Source: CAXBGS01 sp963975425
GTDB lineage: Bacteria; Planctomycetota; Planctomycetia; Pirellulales; Pirellulaceae
Length of the DNA stretch: 64,000 nucleotides
Direction: 5' to 3'
NCBI GenBank assembly: GCA_963975425.1
Contig: CAXBGS010000001.1
Coordinates: forward strand, 682,001-746,000
Shown: one piece after another, positions 43,075 to 52,300 of the stretch
How positions within the stretch are numbered: the first letter of the stretch is position 1
Layout: each line of letters starts with the position of its first letter
Notes under the pieces: generated by a model
The model's database searches: none
What the model was told of the DNA's origin: nothing
The model's input: the letters and a program-made list of their open reading frames with translations, nothing else
Position numbers and translations under genes: made by a program

Positions 43075-43908
43075 TCAATACCCTTCGGCCGACTTGCGAA
43101 TGAAGCTTGCCTCTCCGCTTCGATAAGCCTTGGTGATTTGGCCTGATTGGATTTGCAGCTCACCCTCCTCGTTAACACCGCGACAAAGTCCTGTTTCGAG
43201 GTTTTCTCCGATGACCAAGCGAATCCGATTGCCGGTAAGCAGGCAGCGGGAACGAAACTCATCGACGACGGACGCTGCGTCGTCGCTTAGTGCGTCAACC
43301 GACTCCACGACGCTGCGGACCACCGGTTCCAACAACGTGTAACGATCGACAGGTCGACCGACCGCGGTGGCGACATCCGTGACCGGCGGAGCGTCGGGCG
43401 ATTGCGAGAGATCAGGCGAACTGGAAACGTTGATTCCGATCCCGACGACTCTTGCTTGCGACACTGCTTGAGTTGCCTCAACCAGGATACCTGCGACCTT
43501 GGAACCACCTAAATAGATATCGTTGGGCCATTTCAAGGATGCCCGATAGGGAGCAAAACTGTGATCGATCGAACGAGCCACACCGACACCAACGGCAAGC
43601 GAAAGTAAATGTGAGTTCGCATAAAACGCTGCGTTAGAAACCACTAGCGAAAATGTGAGCGTGGCGTCATCGCTGATCCAGGTCCGACCCATCCGTCCGC
43701 GTCCTGAAGTCTGGCGATCGGCAAGATACAGCATCGGCAATCTCGTCAGATCGCACTTGGCTTGCTGCAAGGCGGCCATGGCAATGGAGTTCGTCGATCC
43801 CGTCTCGCTGTCATACCGTGCCGCGCCGCATGCGCCGCTGGCGACGAGTTCCTGAACGACGTGCAACCCGTCGGCCTGAACGGGGCCATGGCATTGAATA
43901 TTACTCAT
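43075..43908 (-). CDS. birA: Biotin-[acetyl-CoA-carboxylase] ligase (monofunctional BirA)
   Basis: A 277-residue protein. STNSIA at the start of the catalytic domain, DRQTSGRGRMGRTW (the biotinyl-AMP GRGRxGRxW loop), SLKWPNDIYLGGSKVAGILVE and GIGINV are all present. A C-terminal SH3-like domain follows (GLCRGVNEEGELQIQSG). There is no N-terminal helix-turn-helix, so it does not act as a repressor. It joins biotin to the carrier domain of acetyl-CoA carboxylase. ATG 43908 lies 5 bases after the zinc-ribbon gene's stop, giving an operon. The in-frame extension to 43974 would overlap that gene. Confidence 0.93.
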   Translation of the reverse strand: MSNIQCHGPVQADGLHVVQELVASGACGAARYDSETGSTNSIAMAALQQAKCDLTRLPMLYLADRQTSGRGRMGRTWISDDATLTFSLVVSNAAFYANSHLLSLAVGVGVARSIDHSFAPYRASLKWPNDIYLGGSKVAGILVEATQAVSQARVVGIGINVSSSPDLSQSPDAPPVTDVATAVGRPVDRYTLLEPVVRSVVESVDALSDDAASVVDEFRSRCLLTGNRIRLVIGENLETGLCRGVNEEGELQIQSGQITKAYRSGEASFIRKSAEGY

Positions 43909-43913
43909 CCGTG

Positions 43914-44180
43914 TTAGATCAATACAAATCCTAGTGCGGCCAACCCCAATAAGATGAACGCAACCCAGCGCCAAAGCGCGGAGGTTCGCATGTTGACGGT
44001 GCTACCAGAGAATTCGTCGCGAACAAATTCGTCATAGTCGAAGTCGTCATCGGCAAGAAGTTCATCGTAATCATCATCTCGCCAGCCGTCTTGTTCACTG
44101 CTGCCGCAGTGCCGACAAAAGTTCGCGCGGCTTTCGATCACTTCGCCACAATGCCGACAAGCGGTTTGATCGTCGGACAT
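43914..44180 (-). CDS. Zinc-ribbon protein with C-terminal membrane anchor
   Basis: An 88-residue protein. TACRHCGEVIESRANFCRHCG is a C-x2-C-x11-C-x2-C double-knuckle zinc ribbon at about residues 8-27. A highly acidic stretch follows (DDDYDELLADDDFDYDEFV), then a C-terminal transmembrane helix (LWRWVAFILLGLAALGFVLI). ATG 44180 is the only in-frame ATG; the frame itself opens with TTG at 44216. Function unknown. It is co-transcribed with birA. Confidence 0.8.
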   Translation of the reverse strand: MSDDQTACRHCGEVIESRANFCRHCGSSEQDGWRDDDYDELLADDDFDYDEFVRDEFSGSTVNMRTSALWRWVAFILLGLAALGFVLI

Positions 44181-44218
44181 CGAATCGTGATCAGAAAGCG
44201 GAGGGGCATCGAACAAAA

Positions 44219-44247
44219 ATGCGGTCCCTGTTGTTCAGGGACCGCAT
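44219..44247 (-). terminator. Intrinsic terminator of the DUF1501 gene
   Basis: ATGCGGTCCCTG and CAGGGACCGCAT are perfect 12-base inverted copies with loop ttgtt. On the minus strand TTTTTG follows. It lies 50 bases after the stop of the DUF1501 gene. Confidence 0.85.
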
Positions 44248-44296
44248 GCTATTGCTGATAATCATGAACGGAGGTGAAAGCCTCGCGTTGGCGGGT

Positions 44297-46024
44297 TTAC
44301 AGAATTCCCAGTGGTCCGCTCGAAGCGCCGTCCACATTGTAGAACTCTCCGATATTCGGCAAGACGACGCTCAGGTCGGCTTGATCGTCGATGCCATACC
44401 AACGAGCCATTTCTGCCGCAAACTCATCCACGGCTGTCGTCGGAATCAATCGGCGCTGTCCAACGTCAAGATTGCCGACGACCGGATCGGTTGGCAGAGC
44501 CAAATTGGTTGGGTACTTACCGTAGATCTTTCCACCAGTGCCCTTGGTTCCCATGCCTCCGCCCATGATGATGTGATTACCACCCCAGGCGTGGTCGCTA
44601 CCGATACCGTTGGTGCGAAGGGTTCGACCAAAATCGGACGCCGTGAACGTGACAACGTCGTCGGCGACTCCAAGTTCTTCGAGAGCACGATAGAACGACG
44701 TGAGCGCCTTGCTGACTTCGTGAATCTTTCCGTCCATGCTGGTGATCATATTGGCATGGTGATCCCAGCCGCCTTCCTGAACAAAGAACACTTGACGGGT
44801 CTGATTCAGACTTGTCGCGGCGTTGTACTGAGCCGAGCTTGGGTTGCTGCAACCGATAATCCGAGCAACTTGACGCAAGCGACGACCGAGGTCCGATTCG
44901 CCGCCACCGCCGTACTCGAAGGGTGTTGTCAGTTCAATGCTGTTGGTGGCCGCATTGAAATCAAGGGCTGCTTGAATCGAGCCCTGATTTTGGCTTCGGA
45001 ACGACTCGGCAACCAAGTCACTATAGGTTTGCCCCAAGATGCCATCGGTCAACGTATTGAATGCGCGATCCTCGTAACTGGTCTGAGTGCCCAGCGGATA
45101 GTCATTCAGCGTATTGGCACCGTTCATGCCGGTCGCCGTGGCACCTTGTCCGACCGTATAAGGGACAACATCGGTTCCGGTTTGAAAAATATTGACGCCG
45201 TTGATCGACATGTTCATGGAAACCGTTGCTTCACCGTTGGTTGCTTGGAAGCAATCGGCCAAGCGACCACCCCAACCGTTGACTTGCGCTCGTGATTGCG
45301 GCACGCTCGTTTGCCAGTGGCGTTGGAGGTCAGAGTGCGAGAACAGACCTAGCGGCCGCGCGGGCTTTCCGTTCTGGAACTCGTTCGAGTTATATTGAGC
45401 ACGAGTAATGGGATAGGGGAGCGACCCAACATTTGCGACGAATGCGAGGTTCCCTTCACGGTACAGGCCAGCGATACCGGTTCCCATTCCGTTCTTACCA
45501 CCGGAGGCGTCATTCAAGCCGGTGTAAAGATAACCACCTGCGGCTCCGGTTTGCTGGCTGTCCCCAACGGTTGCAGGATCGGCCTCGTAACCGCACCCGG
45601 GGTGCAATCCAAAGTTACGATTCCCTTGCGTATCGCCACCATTGATTTGGGTGCTTAGGTAGTCATTACTTTCGTAGGTTGCGCCGCCTTTGCGCAACCC
45701 AAGCCCGATACCTGCATTGAACCCTGGTTGGTTTGGATTGCCGGCATTTCGTTGCCCGTTGCGGGCGGTCAGATAATTGCCACGTTCGCCGGTGGTGTCC
45801 GTTCCATCGTACGGCGAAAGCAGATTGAACGAATCGATCGCTCCTGCGAGGAACACACAGACGATTGCTTTGTAACCAGTCGGGTTACCGGTGGATGCCA
45901 TCGCTTTGGTGGCTTGCAGGTTGATGAACTGGGACATGATGGCCGTATTGGACATCAAACCGCAACCAGCAGCGGCTTTCAGTGCAGAACGACGTGAAAA
46001 TGGATTGCTACGTGACTTTTTCAT
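44297..46024 (-). CDS. DUF1501 secreted protein (Tat-type signal)
   Basis: A 575-residue protein beginning MKKSRSNPFSRRSALKAAAGCG, a twin-arginine-like leader. It then has YKAIVCVFLAGAIDSFNLL, LGLFSHSDLQRHWQTSVPQ, GWGGRLAD, VFFVQEGGWDHHANM and TFTASDFGRTLRTNG, with GGNHIIMGGG near the end. The F-L-x-G-x-x-D and WDHHxN plus SDFGRTLxxNGxGSDHxWGG elements identify DUF1501, a phosphatase-like fold family secreted by planctomycetes. It is transcribed after the DUF1800 gene (gap 116 bases), the usual pairing, and ends in an intrinsic terminator. Catalytic role unknown. Confidence 0.92.
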   Translation of the reverse strand: MKKSRSNPFSRRSALKAAAGCGLMSNTAIMSQFINLQATKAMASTGNPTGYKAIVCVFLAGAIDSFNLLSPYDGTDTTGERGNYLTARNGQRNAGNPNQPGFNAGIGLGLRKGGATYESNDYLSTQINGGDTQGNRNFGLHPGCGYEADPATVGDSQQTGAAGGYLYTGLNDASGGKNGMGTGIAGLYREGNLAFVANVGSLPYPITRAQYNSNEFQNGKPARPLGLFSHSDLQRHWQTSVPQSRAQVNGWGGRLADCFQATNGEATVSMNMSINGVNIFQTGTDVVPYTVGQGATATGMNGANTLNDYPLGTQTSYEDRAFNTLTDGILGQTYSDLVAESFRSQNQGSIQAALDFNAATNSIELTTPFEYGGGGESDLGRRLRQVARIIGCSNPSSAQYNAATSLNQTRQVFFVQEGGWDHHANMITSMDGKIHEVSKALTSFYRALEELGVADDVVTFTASDFGRTLRTNGIGSDHAWGGNHIIMGGGMGTKGTGGKIYGKYPTNLALPTDPVVGNLDVGQRRLIPTTAVDEFAAEMARWYGIDDQADLSVVLPNIGEFYNVDGASSGPLGIL

Positions 46025-46140
46025 GACAGTTAAGTCTCCGATGGGAGTTAATGGCGGAGATGATGGACGAGTGAAACGAAAGTTATGCTTCGGACCATTG
46101 CCTGCATGAAGCAACAGTCCGAAGCGATCATGAGTTGGCG

Positions 46141-48159
46141 TTAGTCCTCAACGGCACAATCGGGCGAAGTCAGGATTGCCAACAGCATTCCCTCAACACG
46201 ATTGATGTTTTGATTCGGACCATCGATGAAGTTGCCAGCTGTGTTTTTCACCTCCGACAAGCCCTCGTAAATGATCCGTTTCGTTCCCTCGCTGAGACTA
46301 CCGTTGCATAACAGCAAATCGAAGTGCTCTAACAGGTCCTTCATCTTGCCACGATTGGCATTCGGATCGTCGTAATCTCTACCTTGAGCCCCTGGCGTAT
46401 TGTCACGTGCCAACTGAAGTTCCGGCTCCAAATCGAACGTGATACGTAAGTTACCAGCCCCATTGGTCATCCCAAATTGCACCCAGCGATTTCGGCACCA
46501 ATTTTTGAAACGATCCGCGACACTAATCGCGGAACTTGCGTCAAGAATTTGAAACTCTGGATTGAATACTTCCGCGTATGGCAGACGTCGTGAAGGGGTG
46601 TAGTTGACCAAATCTACGTTCTGGTAATCCGGAAGATAGAAATTAAAGACGGTCGGCGTTTTGTATGGGCCTTGCTTTGCCTCGTTGTTGATTGTGTTGG
46701 TCAACATCATATAGCCTCCGTCCCAGTCGCTCGACGGACGCAAGGCTCGGATGGCCGCCGTCACCCGCAGAACGGGCTCTCGAAGCCGACTGTATTCGGT
46801 GCCTCGTGTTACGACGTCGACAGACAATTCACCACCGTTATTGACTCGTCGCGTGGTTTGGCCACGAAGCAACTCGGGATCCAGCAGGATCGCCTTGATG
46901 ACTGCTTTGAGATCGCCACGCTCGCCATTGCCATTGTCATTCCATTTGGTCGTGACGCGTTTGATGTAGGCCCGCGACGGATTCGACTTGACCATCCGTT
47001 GGATCAAACGCCGGGAGATGAATGGCCCGACGTTGTCGTGGCCGGCGATCACGTCCAAGGCTGCCTCAACCTCTGCCTTTGCCGCAGCGTTTTTCGCAGC
47101 GTTACCCAGACTATCGTAGTTGGCTGGCAGCGGCGGCAACGTGATACCGAACACCGTCTTGCTGGCGGGCGGATTGGGGTCTTCGTTGTAATTCTTGTTG
47201 TTGTCGTGCCGGTTTCCGTAGACGACCATCGGCTCACCCCAGTTGCGAGCCGACCCACCGATTCGAATATCGTTATCGTTGTTGTTTCCGTCTGAGTACT
47301 GGAAACCGGTGAAGACACGAGCCAACTCGGTAATACCGTCGTTGGTATAGGTCGGAATCAGATTCCCGCTCGCGTCTTGTTTCAAACGGCCATCATCGTG
47401 GAGTTCATAGAGCCCCACTGAAAAGAGCTGCATGATTTCGCGAGCGTAGTTCTCGTCCGGAAAACGAGTGATCTCGCCGTTCTGCTTGAGTGCTTTCTGG
47501 TTTCCAATCGAGCTCAGCCATACACCCATGTTGCCGTGGTAGGTGACTTCGCCGAGCAGATCGCGATAGTTGCCGTCAGCATAGGTCACGAACTTGTCGT
47601 AATAGTTCGCTAAACCAGCCCACAGCGGAATCGCTTGCCCACCATTGTCGGGAATGTTGTATTGATTCCCCGCGTTGAAACCTTGCCCCGAGTCTCCGAC
47701 GGCAAAAATTTGCGAGAGTGACCAAGCGACGCGCTGACGCAATTGGTCTTCCGCGGTCAGCGCAACGTGCCACCATGTCTGCACACGATAGTTCGCATAG
47801 GACAGGCCGCCCACCTGATTGATCGGTCGCCCATCCACCGCCAGGATGTCGTAAGCCGTTTGCTGGTGCGAAGTCGCGGGCAAAGCGAACTGTGTATCGA
47901 TCCATTCCTCACAAGCTTGCCGATAGCCGATCTGGCCAATTCGCGTCGCCAATTCATCGATCGTCGTTTCTGTCGGACCGAAGGTCGCTTTGGCAAGAAA
48001 CTGTGCCGCGCGGACTTGGTTGCGAATGTTTCGAACTTCTACGGAATTCGCGGCACGGAAAGTCCCAGCATCCACGTGCGGTGCCGGAACCGCGACAACA
48101 CAGAGGCCGAGGAGTGCAATCGCACGTGCGCACACCCCACTTCGTTTACGACACGTCAT
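46141..48159 (-). CDS. DUF1800 secreted protein (copy 1)
   Basis: A 672-residue protein with signal peptide MTCRKRSGVCARAIALLGLCVVAVPAPHVDAG. The DUF1800 core carries VRAAQFLAKATFGPTETTIDEL, WWHVALTAEDQLRQRVAWSLSQIF, YRDLLGEVTYHGNMGVWLS, DENYAREIMQLFSVGLYEL and a C-terminal FNFYLPDYQ. DUF1800 proteins pair with DUF1501 proteins, and here the DUF1501 gene follows. Paralogous to the next gene at 48819. Function unknown. The frame opens at 48237, but ATG 48159 gives the signal peptide. Confidence 0.92.
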   Translation of the reverse strand: MTCRKRSGVCARAIALLGLCVVAVPAPHVDAGTFRAANSVEVRNIRNQVRAAQFLAKATFGPTETTIDELATRIGQIGYRQACEEWIDTQFALPATSHQQTAYDILAVDGRPINQVGGLSYANYRVQTWWHVALTAEDQLRQRVAWSLSQIFAVGDSGQGFNAGNQYNIPDNGGQAIPLWAGLANYYDKFVTYADGNYRDLLGEVTYHGNMGVWLSSIGNQKALKQNGEITRFPDENYAREIMQLFSVGLYELHDDGRLKQDASGNLIPTYTNDGITELARVFTGFQYSDGNNNDNDIRIGGSARNWGEPMVVYGNRHDNNKNYNEDPNPPASKTVFGITLPPLPANYDSLGNAAKNAAAKAEVEAALDVIAGHDNVGPFISRRLIQRMVKSNPSRAYIKRVTTKWNDNGNGERGDLKAVIKAILLDPELLRGQTTRRVNNGGELSVDVVTRGTEYSRLREPVLRVTAAIRALRPSSDWDGGYMMLTNTINNEAKQGPYKTPTVFNFYLPDYQNVDLVNYTPSRRLPYAEVFNPEFQILDASSAISVADRFKNWCRNRWVQFGMTNGAGNLRITFDLEPELQLARDNTPGAQGRDYDDPNANRGKMKDLLEHFDLLLCNGSLSEGTKRIIYEGLSEVKNTAGNFIDGPNQNINRVEGMLLAILTSPDCAVED

Positions 48160-48818
48160 GGACACCACCATTTCTTCAAAGACAAGTAGGCTAGAAACGC
48201 TGATCGACACGACATGCGTCAATCCTAGCGAAGTCAATACCTCATACAGACACGCTTGCGAAACGTACGGACGTACCGATCGCTCCGAACATGTAACGCC
48301 CCAGACTAGCGACCGAACTCACCCTTATCAAGACTTTTGGGTCACGATCCGACCCGCAGTGACGCTGCTGGGCCAAACGCATCGCCACAGCACCTCCGCA
48401 GAGGGGGCAAATCAAAAGAGCGGAAATCGACCTAAAACTTCCTAAATTGATGACCCAACCATCCAGACCGAACTCGATTCGAGGGCCAGCGATGCGACAA
48501 AGGCTTCATTTTGATCCGGACACACTTTGCTTGAATTTTTTTACTGGAAGATGATGGCGACTCAACGGAGCGAGCAACCCGCGGACTCAGCCGCCGTACG
48601 GATCTCTCTGAGCTTTTCCGGTGCTTCGCGACGCGAACGATTGCCTCACCCGCCTCCGACGAGCACTTTACAAATCCTTTGGCAGGAAATTCCCGCGCGC
48701 GAGTCGAGCGGACCTGGTTGGAAACGAAGAACATTTCAAGCAGGGCTGCCCACGATTAGGAACGCTACCAGGATCGCAACTCACTCACGCCCCGAACCCC
48801 CTTAATCAGCCAGCAAGC
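48160..48818. other. Intergenic region between the two DUF1800 paralogues
   Basis: About 660 bases without a gene I can support. A T-rich run near 48533-48542 (aatttttttac) is the only conspicuous feature. The region should hold the promoter of copy 1. Confidence 0.35.
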
Positions 48819-50876
48819 CTATTCCTCAACGGCGCAATCGGGTGAAGTCACGATCGCAAGCAGCATGGACTCGACACGCTCAACGCTATGAGCCGGTCCG
48901 TCACCGAGCGTATTGGCCAACCCTTCGTAAATCAGCCGCTTGGTGCCTTCCGAGAGACTTCCGTTGCAGAGCAGTAGATCGAAGCGCTCGAGCAACTCTT
49001 TCATCCGCCCCTTATTCGCGACTGGATCGTCGTAATCGTTAGGATCACCGGGTGTTGCACCCCCGTGGCTGTCATCGCTGGCCATGGAAATTTCCGGGCT
49101 AAAGTCAAATGAGATTTGACATGTGCCGGCACCGCCCGTCATTGCAAACGACGATGATTGGTTCCTACAAAAATCCTTGAACAGATCTGCGGTCGAAACG
49201 ATCGTGAAGCCGTCAAGGATCTCAAACTCGGGGTGAAATACTCCTGAGTACGGTAATCGCCGCGACGGCGTGTAATTGACCAAGTCAATCGATTGATAGT
49301 CCGGAAGATAGAAGTTAAACACGCTTGGCGACTTGTAAGGCGCCTGCTTCGTCAATGTAAAAATATCGCTATTTAACATCATATACCCGCCATCCCAATT
49401 ACTCGCTGGGCGCATGGCACGAATGAAGCTGGCGATTCGAACAACGGGTTCACGGAGCCGACTGTGTTCTGTACCGCGAGTCGTAACCTCCACCCGCAAC
49501 TCAGGGCCGCTTCCTGCTCTTCGCCGCAATTGACCTCGCAAAACTTCGGGGTCCAGCAAGACTGCTTTCACAACTGCCTTTAGATCACCACGCTGGCCGC
49601 TGCCATTGTCATTCCAAACACTGACGACGCGGGCCATGTAGGCCCGGGACGGATTTGATTTAACGAGTCGCTGAATCAATCGACGCGAAATAAATGGCCC
49701 CACATTAGGATGGTCTGCAACGATGTCCAACGCCGCATTCACCTCGGCTTTGGCAGCAGCATTCTGAAGCGCCCGTATTGACGGGTCCAAGCTCTCGCCC
49801 CAACTGTCATATTCTGCGGGCAGAGGCGGCAGCGTTACGCCAAAGACTGTCTTGCTTTCTGGAGCAAACGGATCCTCGCTATAGTCTCGGTTGTTGTCAT
49901 GGTGTTTACCGTAAACAACCATCGGTTGACCCCAGTTCCGCGCGACTCGATCGATTCGAATGTCATTATCGTTATCGTTTCCGTCGGAGTACTGAAAACC
50001 CGTAAAGACCCTCGCCATCTCCGTAATATCATCGTTGTCGTACGTCGGAATCAGTTCCCCCGATGCATCAACCTTAAGACGCCCGTCAGGCATTAGCTCG
50101 TAGAGCCCAACGGAGAATAACTGCATTATCTCTCGCGCAAAATTCTCGTCGGGGACCTGAGTGATTTCACCATCGGTCTTGATCGCTTTTCGATTGCCAA
50201 TAGAAGTAAGCCAGACACCCATATTGCCGTGAAAGGTCACACTGCCCAGCAAATCGCGGTAATTCCCGTCTGCGTGCTCAACAAACTCGTCGTAGTAGTT
50301 AGCCAAGCCAGCCCAAAGTGGAATCGCAGGTCCACCGCCATCAGGAACGTTGTAGCGCGACGGATTATTGAAGTCTAGACCGCTGTCGCCAATCTGAAAG
50401 ATTTGCGACAGCGACCAAGCCACGCGCTGACGGAGCTGATCTTCGCCCGTGAGAACAATATGCCACCATGCCTGTGTTCGATAATTGTGAGTGTCGGCCA
50501 AATTCTGATCGATATTTCGCCCGTCCCCGGTCAAAATGTCATAGGCGGTTTGTTCGTGCGAAGTTGGCGGCAAAGCGAATTGTGCGTCGATCCATTCTTC
50601 GCAAGCGGGGCGATAACCGATTTGAGTGATGCGCGCCCCCAACGTATCGATCATCTCTTGAGTCGGCCCGAATGTGGCCTTCGAGAGAAACTGTGCCGCG
50701 CGAACCTTCGCCCGAATGTCTCGGACTTCGCCCGAATTGGCCGCGGCAAAGTTACCCGCCCGTGAGACACTCGCTTGGCTAAGGACGAAAGCGAACAGAA
50801 AAACGACTAGCAGACCTGCATTGCAAAGCGGCACCGCACGAAGCCGGCGCAAGAGAGTTGTTTGCACGATTTGCAC
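48819..50876 (-). CDS. DUF1800 secreted protein (copy 2)
   Basis: About 685 residues. It shares long blocks with the 46141 gene: VRAAQFLSKATFGPTQEMIDTL, GYRPACEEWIDAQFALPPTSHEQTAYDIL, HIVLTGEDQLRQRVAWSLSQIFQIGDSG and DLVNYTPSRRLPY. No ATG lies before the domain, so the start is probably GTG 50876 (or GTG 50867), giving a leader VQTTLLRRLRAVPLCNAGLL... SVSRA. The frame itself opens at 51026. Tandem duplication of copy 1 is likely. No DUF1501 partner directly follows it. Confidence 0.85.
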   Translation of the reverse strand: MQIVQTTLLRRLRAVPLCNAGLLVVFLFAFVLSQASVSRAGNFAAANSGEVRDIRAKVRAAQFLSKATFGPTQEMIDTLGARITQIGYRPACEEWIDAQFALPPTSHEQTAYDILTGDGRNIDQNLADTHNYRTQAWWHIVLTGEDQLRQRVAWSLSQIFQIGDSGLDFNNPSRYNVPDGGGPAIPLWAGLANYYDEFVEHADGNYRDLLGSVTFHGNMGVWLTSIGNRKAIKTDGEITQVPDENFAREIMQLFSVGLYELMPDGRLKVDASGELIPTYDNDDITEMARVFTGFQYSDGNDNDNDIRIDRVARNWGQPMVVYGKHHDNNRDYSEDPFAPESKTVFGVTLPPLPAEYDSWGESLDPSIRALQNAAAKAEVNAALDIVADHPNVGPFISRRLIQRLVKSNPSRAYMARVVSVWNDNGSGQRGDLKAVVKAVLLDPEVLRGQLRRRAGSGPELRVEVTTRGTEHSRLREPVVRIASFIRAMRPASNWDGGYMMLNSDIFTLTKQAPYKSPSVFNFYLPDYQSIDLVNYTPSRRLPYSGVFHPEFEILDGFTIVSTADLFKDFCRNQSSSFAMTGGAGTCQISFDFSPEISMASDDSHGGATPGDPNDYDDPVANKGRMKELLERFDLLLCNGSLSEGTKRLIYEGLANTLGDGPAHSVERVESMLLAIVTSPDCAVEE

Positions 50877-51331
50877 CAAGAATGGATGAGTAGATTTGGA
50901 AACGATGATCGCTGCGGCCAGGCAACCCAACAGCGGATACCCCCTCGCGAGTGGACGCCGGTTTGCAAACCGGCGATTCCCGTTGGCCGAGCGACCCGGT
51001 CGCGCTCGTTGACTACCGACGGCCACGGCAAGGCGACTTTGACCTTGCCGGATCCAAACTCGTTCCCTCGAAAAGCGAGTTGCCTTCCCACGGTAACGCT
51101 GGGACAGGCGCTAAACAAGTCAAAACTGTCGCGTTTTTGATGCTTAACGAAGCCTGCGTGGACCTGAACGACGTCAAAACACGGGGCCGGAACGCTCATT
51201 TCACACCCAGTCGTCACGCCTGGCCGTGCGATCGCTCCATCCGAAGACAACCTGCCGCACCCTGGACAGTTTTGCGATCAGCCCATGCCTGCGGCCAAGC
51301 ACCGGATGTTTTCAACCGAGGACGCTCTTTG
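50877..51331. other. Intergenic region with palindrome cluster, between the DHS-like and DUF1800 genes
   Basis: About 450 bases. Three hairpins lie in 95 bases: a perfect 20-bp palindrome (CGCCGGTTTGCAAACCGGCG, 50956-50975), CGAGCG/CGCTCG (50988-51008) and GGCAAGG/CCTTGCC (51027-51049). No gene is seen. Roles may be a terminator for the DHS-like gene or a REP-type repeat. Confidence 0.5.
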
Positions 51332-52300
51332 CTACCAACCGAGCACGTACGCAAAGACTAGAGGCGCCACGATAGAAGCGTCGCTTTGGATCATGAATTT
51401 TGGCGATTCGGCTGACAATTTGTACCAAGTGATTTTCTCGTTCGGCACCGCGCCGCTGTAACCGCCATAGCTGGTCGCGGCGTCGCTGATTTGGCAAAAG
51501 TAGCTCCACAGCGGAGCGTCTAACTGCAGATCCTGAATCAAAATCGGGACCACACAGACGGCGAAATCACCGGCGATCCCACCGCCAATCTGAAAGAAAC
51601 CGAGCGGTGCTTCGGCGGATGCCTGCCGGTACCACTGGATCAATTGCTGCATCTGGGCAGTACCGGACGCGACGGCGGAATGATTGGGCACCGTGCCGTC
51701 GACCACTCGAGCCGCATAAATATTGCCAAGCGTGGAATCCTCGAACCCGGGGACAAAGACGGGAATCTTTGCGTCCATCGCCGCCGCGACCCAGCTGCTC
51801 TCACGCGGCACCTGATAATGTTCTGCGAACGCTTCATCACGCAGCAGATCGAACATGAACTCGCAGGGCATCCGCTGAGCCCCCTCGCTGGCAGCCTGTT
51901 TCCACTGGTCGGTCAACCGATGCTCGATATGCCTCATCACGGTCTCGGGAATACACGTGTCCGTCACGCGATTGAACCCCTCGTCGCGCAGCCGAACTTC
52001 GTCCTCGGCCGACAGGGCACGCCAGTTCTCGACGATGCGGTACTCGTCATGAGCAACCAAATTGAAGATGTCTTCTTCGAGGTTGGCGGCGGTGCAGGTG
52101 ATCGCATGCACCTTCCCCTGACGGATCATCTCGGCCAACGACAGGCCCAGCTCGCCAGTGCTCATGGCACCCGCAAGCGTGACCATCATCTGGCCACCCT
52201 GATCGGGACCGACAAAATCACGATAGCTGCGTGCCGCGGCAAGCGTTTCACGGGCGTTGAAGTGGCGAAAATGTCGGTCCAGAAAATCAGAAACGTTCAA
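51332..52300 (-). CDS. Deoxyhypusine synthase-like protein
   Basis: A 322-residue protein of the DHS fold: LAGAMSTGELGLSLAEMIRQGKVHAITCTAANLEEDIFNLVAH carries the NAD-site GAMS and (T)ANLEEDxFN motifs. PVFVPGFEDSTLGNI, GFFQIGGGIAGDFAV and YGGYSGAVPNEKITWYKL follow. The lysine of the last segment aligns with the catalytic lysine of deoxyhypusine synthases (SWGKI in eukaryotes). Bacteria lack eIF5A, and bacterial DHS homologues are thought to act in polyamine chemistry such as homospermidine or aminobutyl transfer. Specific activity is unknown. Monocistronic, minus strand. Confidence 0.9.
   Translation of the reverse strand: MNVSDFLDRHFRHFNARETLAAARSYRDFVGPDQGGQMMVTLAGAMSTGELGLSLAEMIRQGKVHAITCTAANLEEDIFNLVAHDEYRIVENWRALSAEDEVRLRDEGFNRVTDTCIPETVMRHIEHRLTDQWKQAASEGAQRMPCEFMFDLLRDEAFAEHYQVPRESSWVAAAMDAKIPVFVPGFEDSTLGNIYAARVVDGTVPNHSAVASGTAQMQQLIQWYRQASAEAPLGFFQIGGGIAGDFAVCVVPILIQDLQLDAPLWSYFCQISDAATSYGGYSGAVPNEKITWYKLSAESPKFMIQSDASIVAPLVFAYVLGW

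Noticed and set aside
44219..45295. 358-codon plus-strand frame opposite the DUF1501 gene
   Set aside because: Shadow of the DUF1501 coding sequence. Its start lies in the terminator hairpin.
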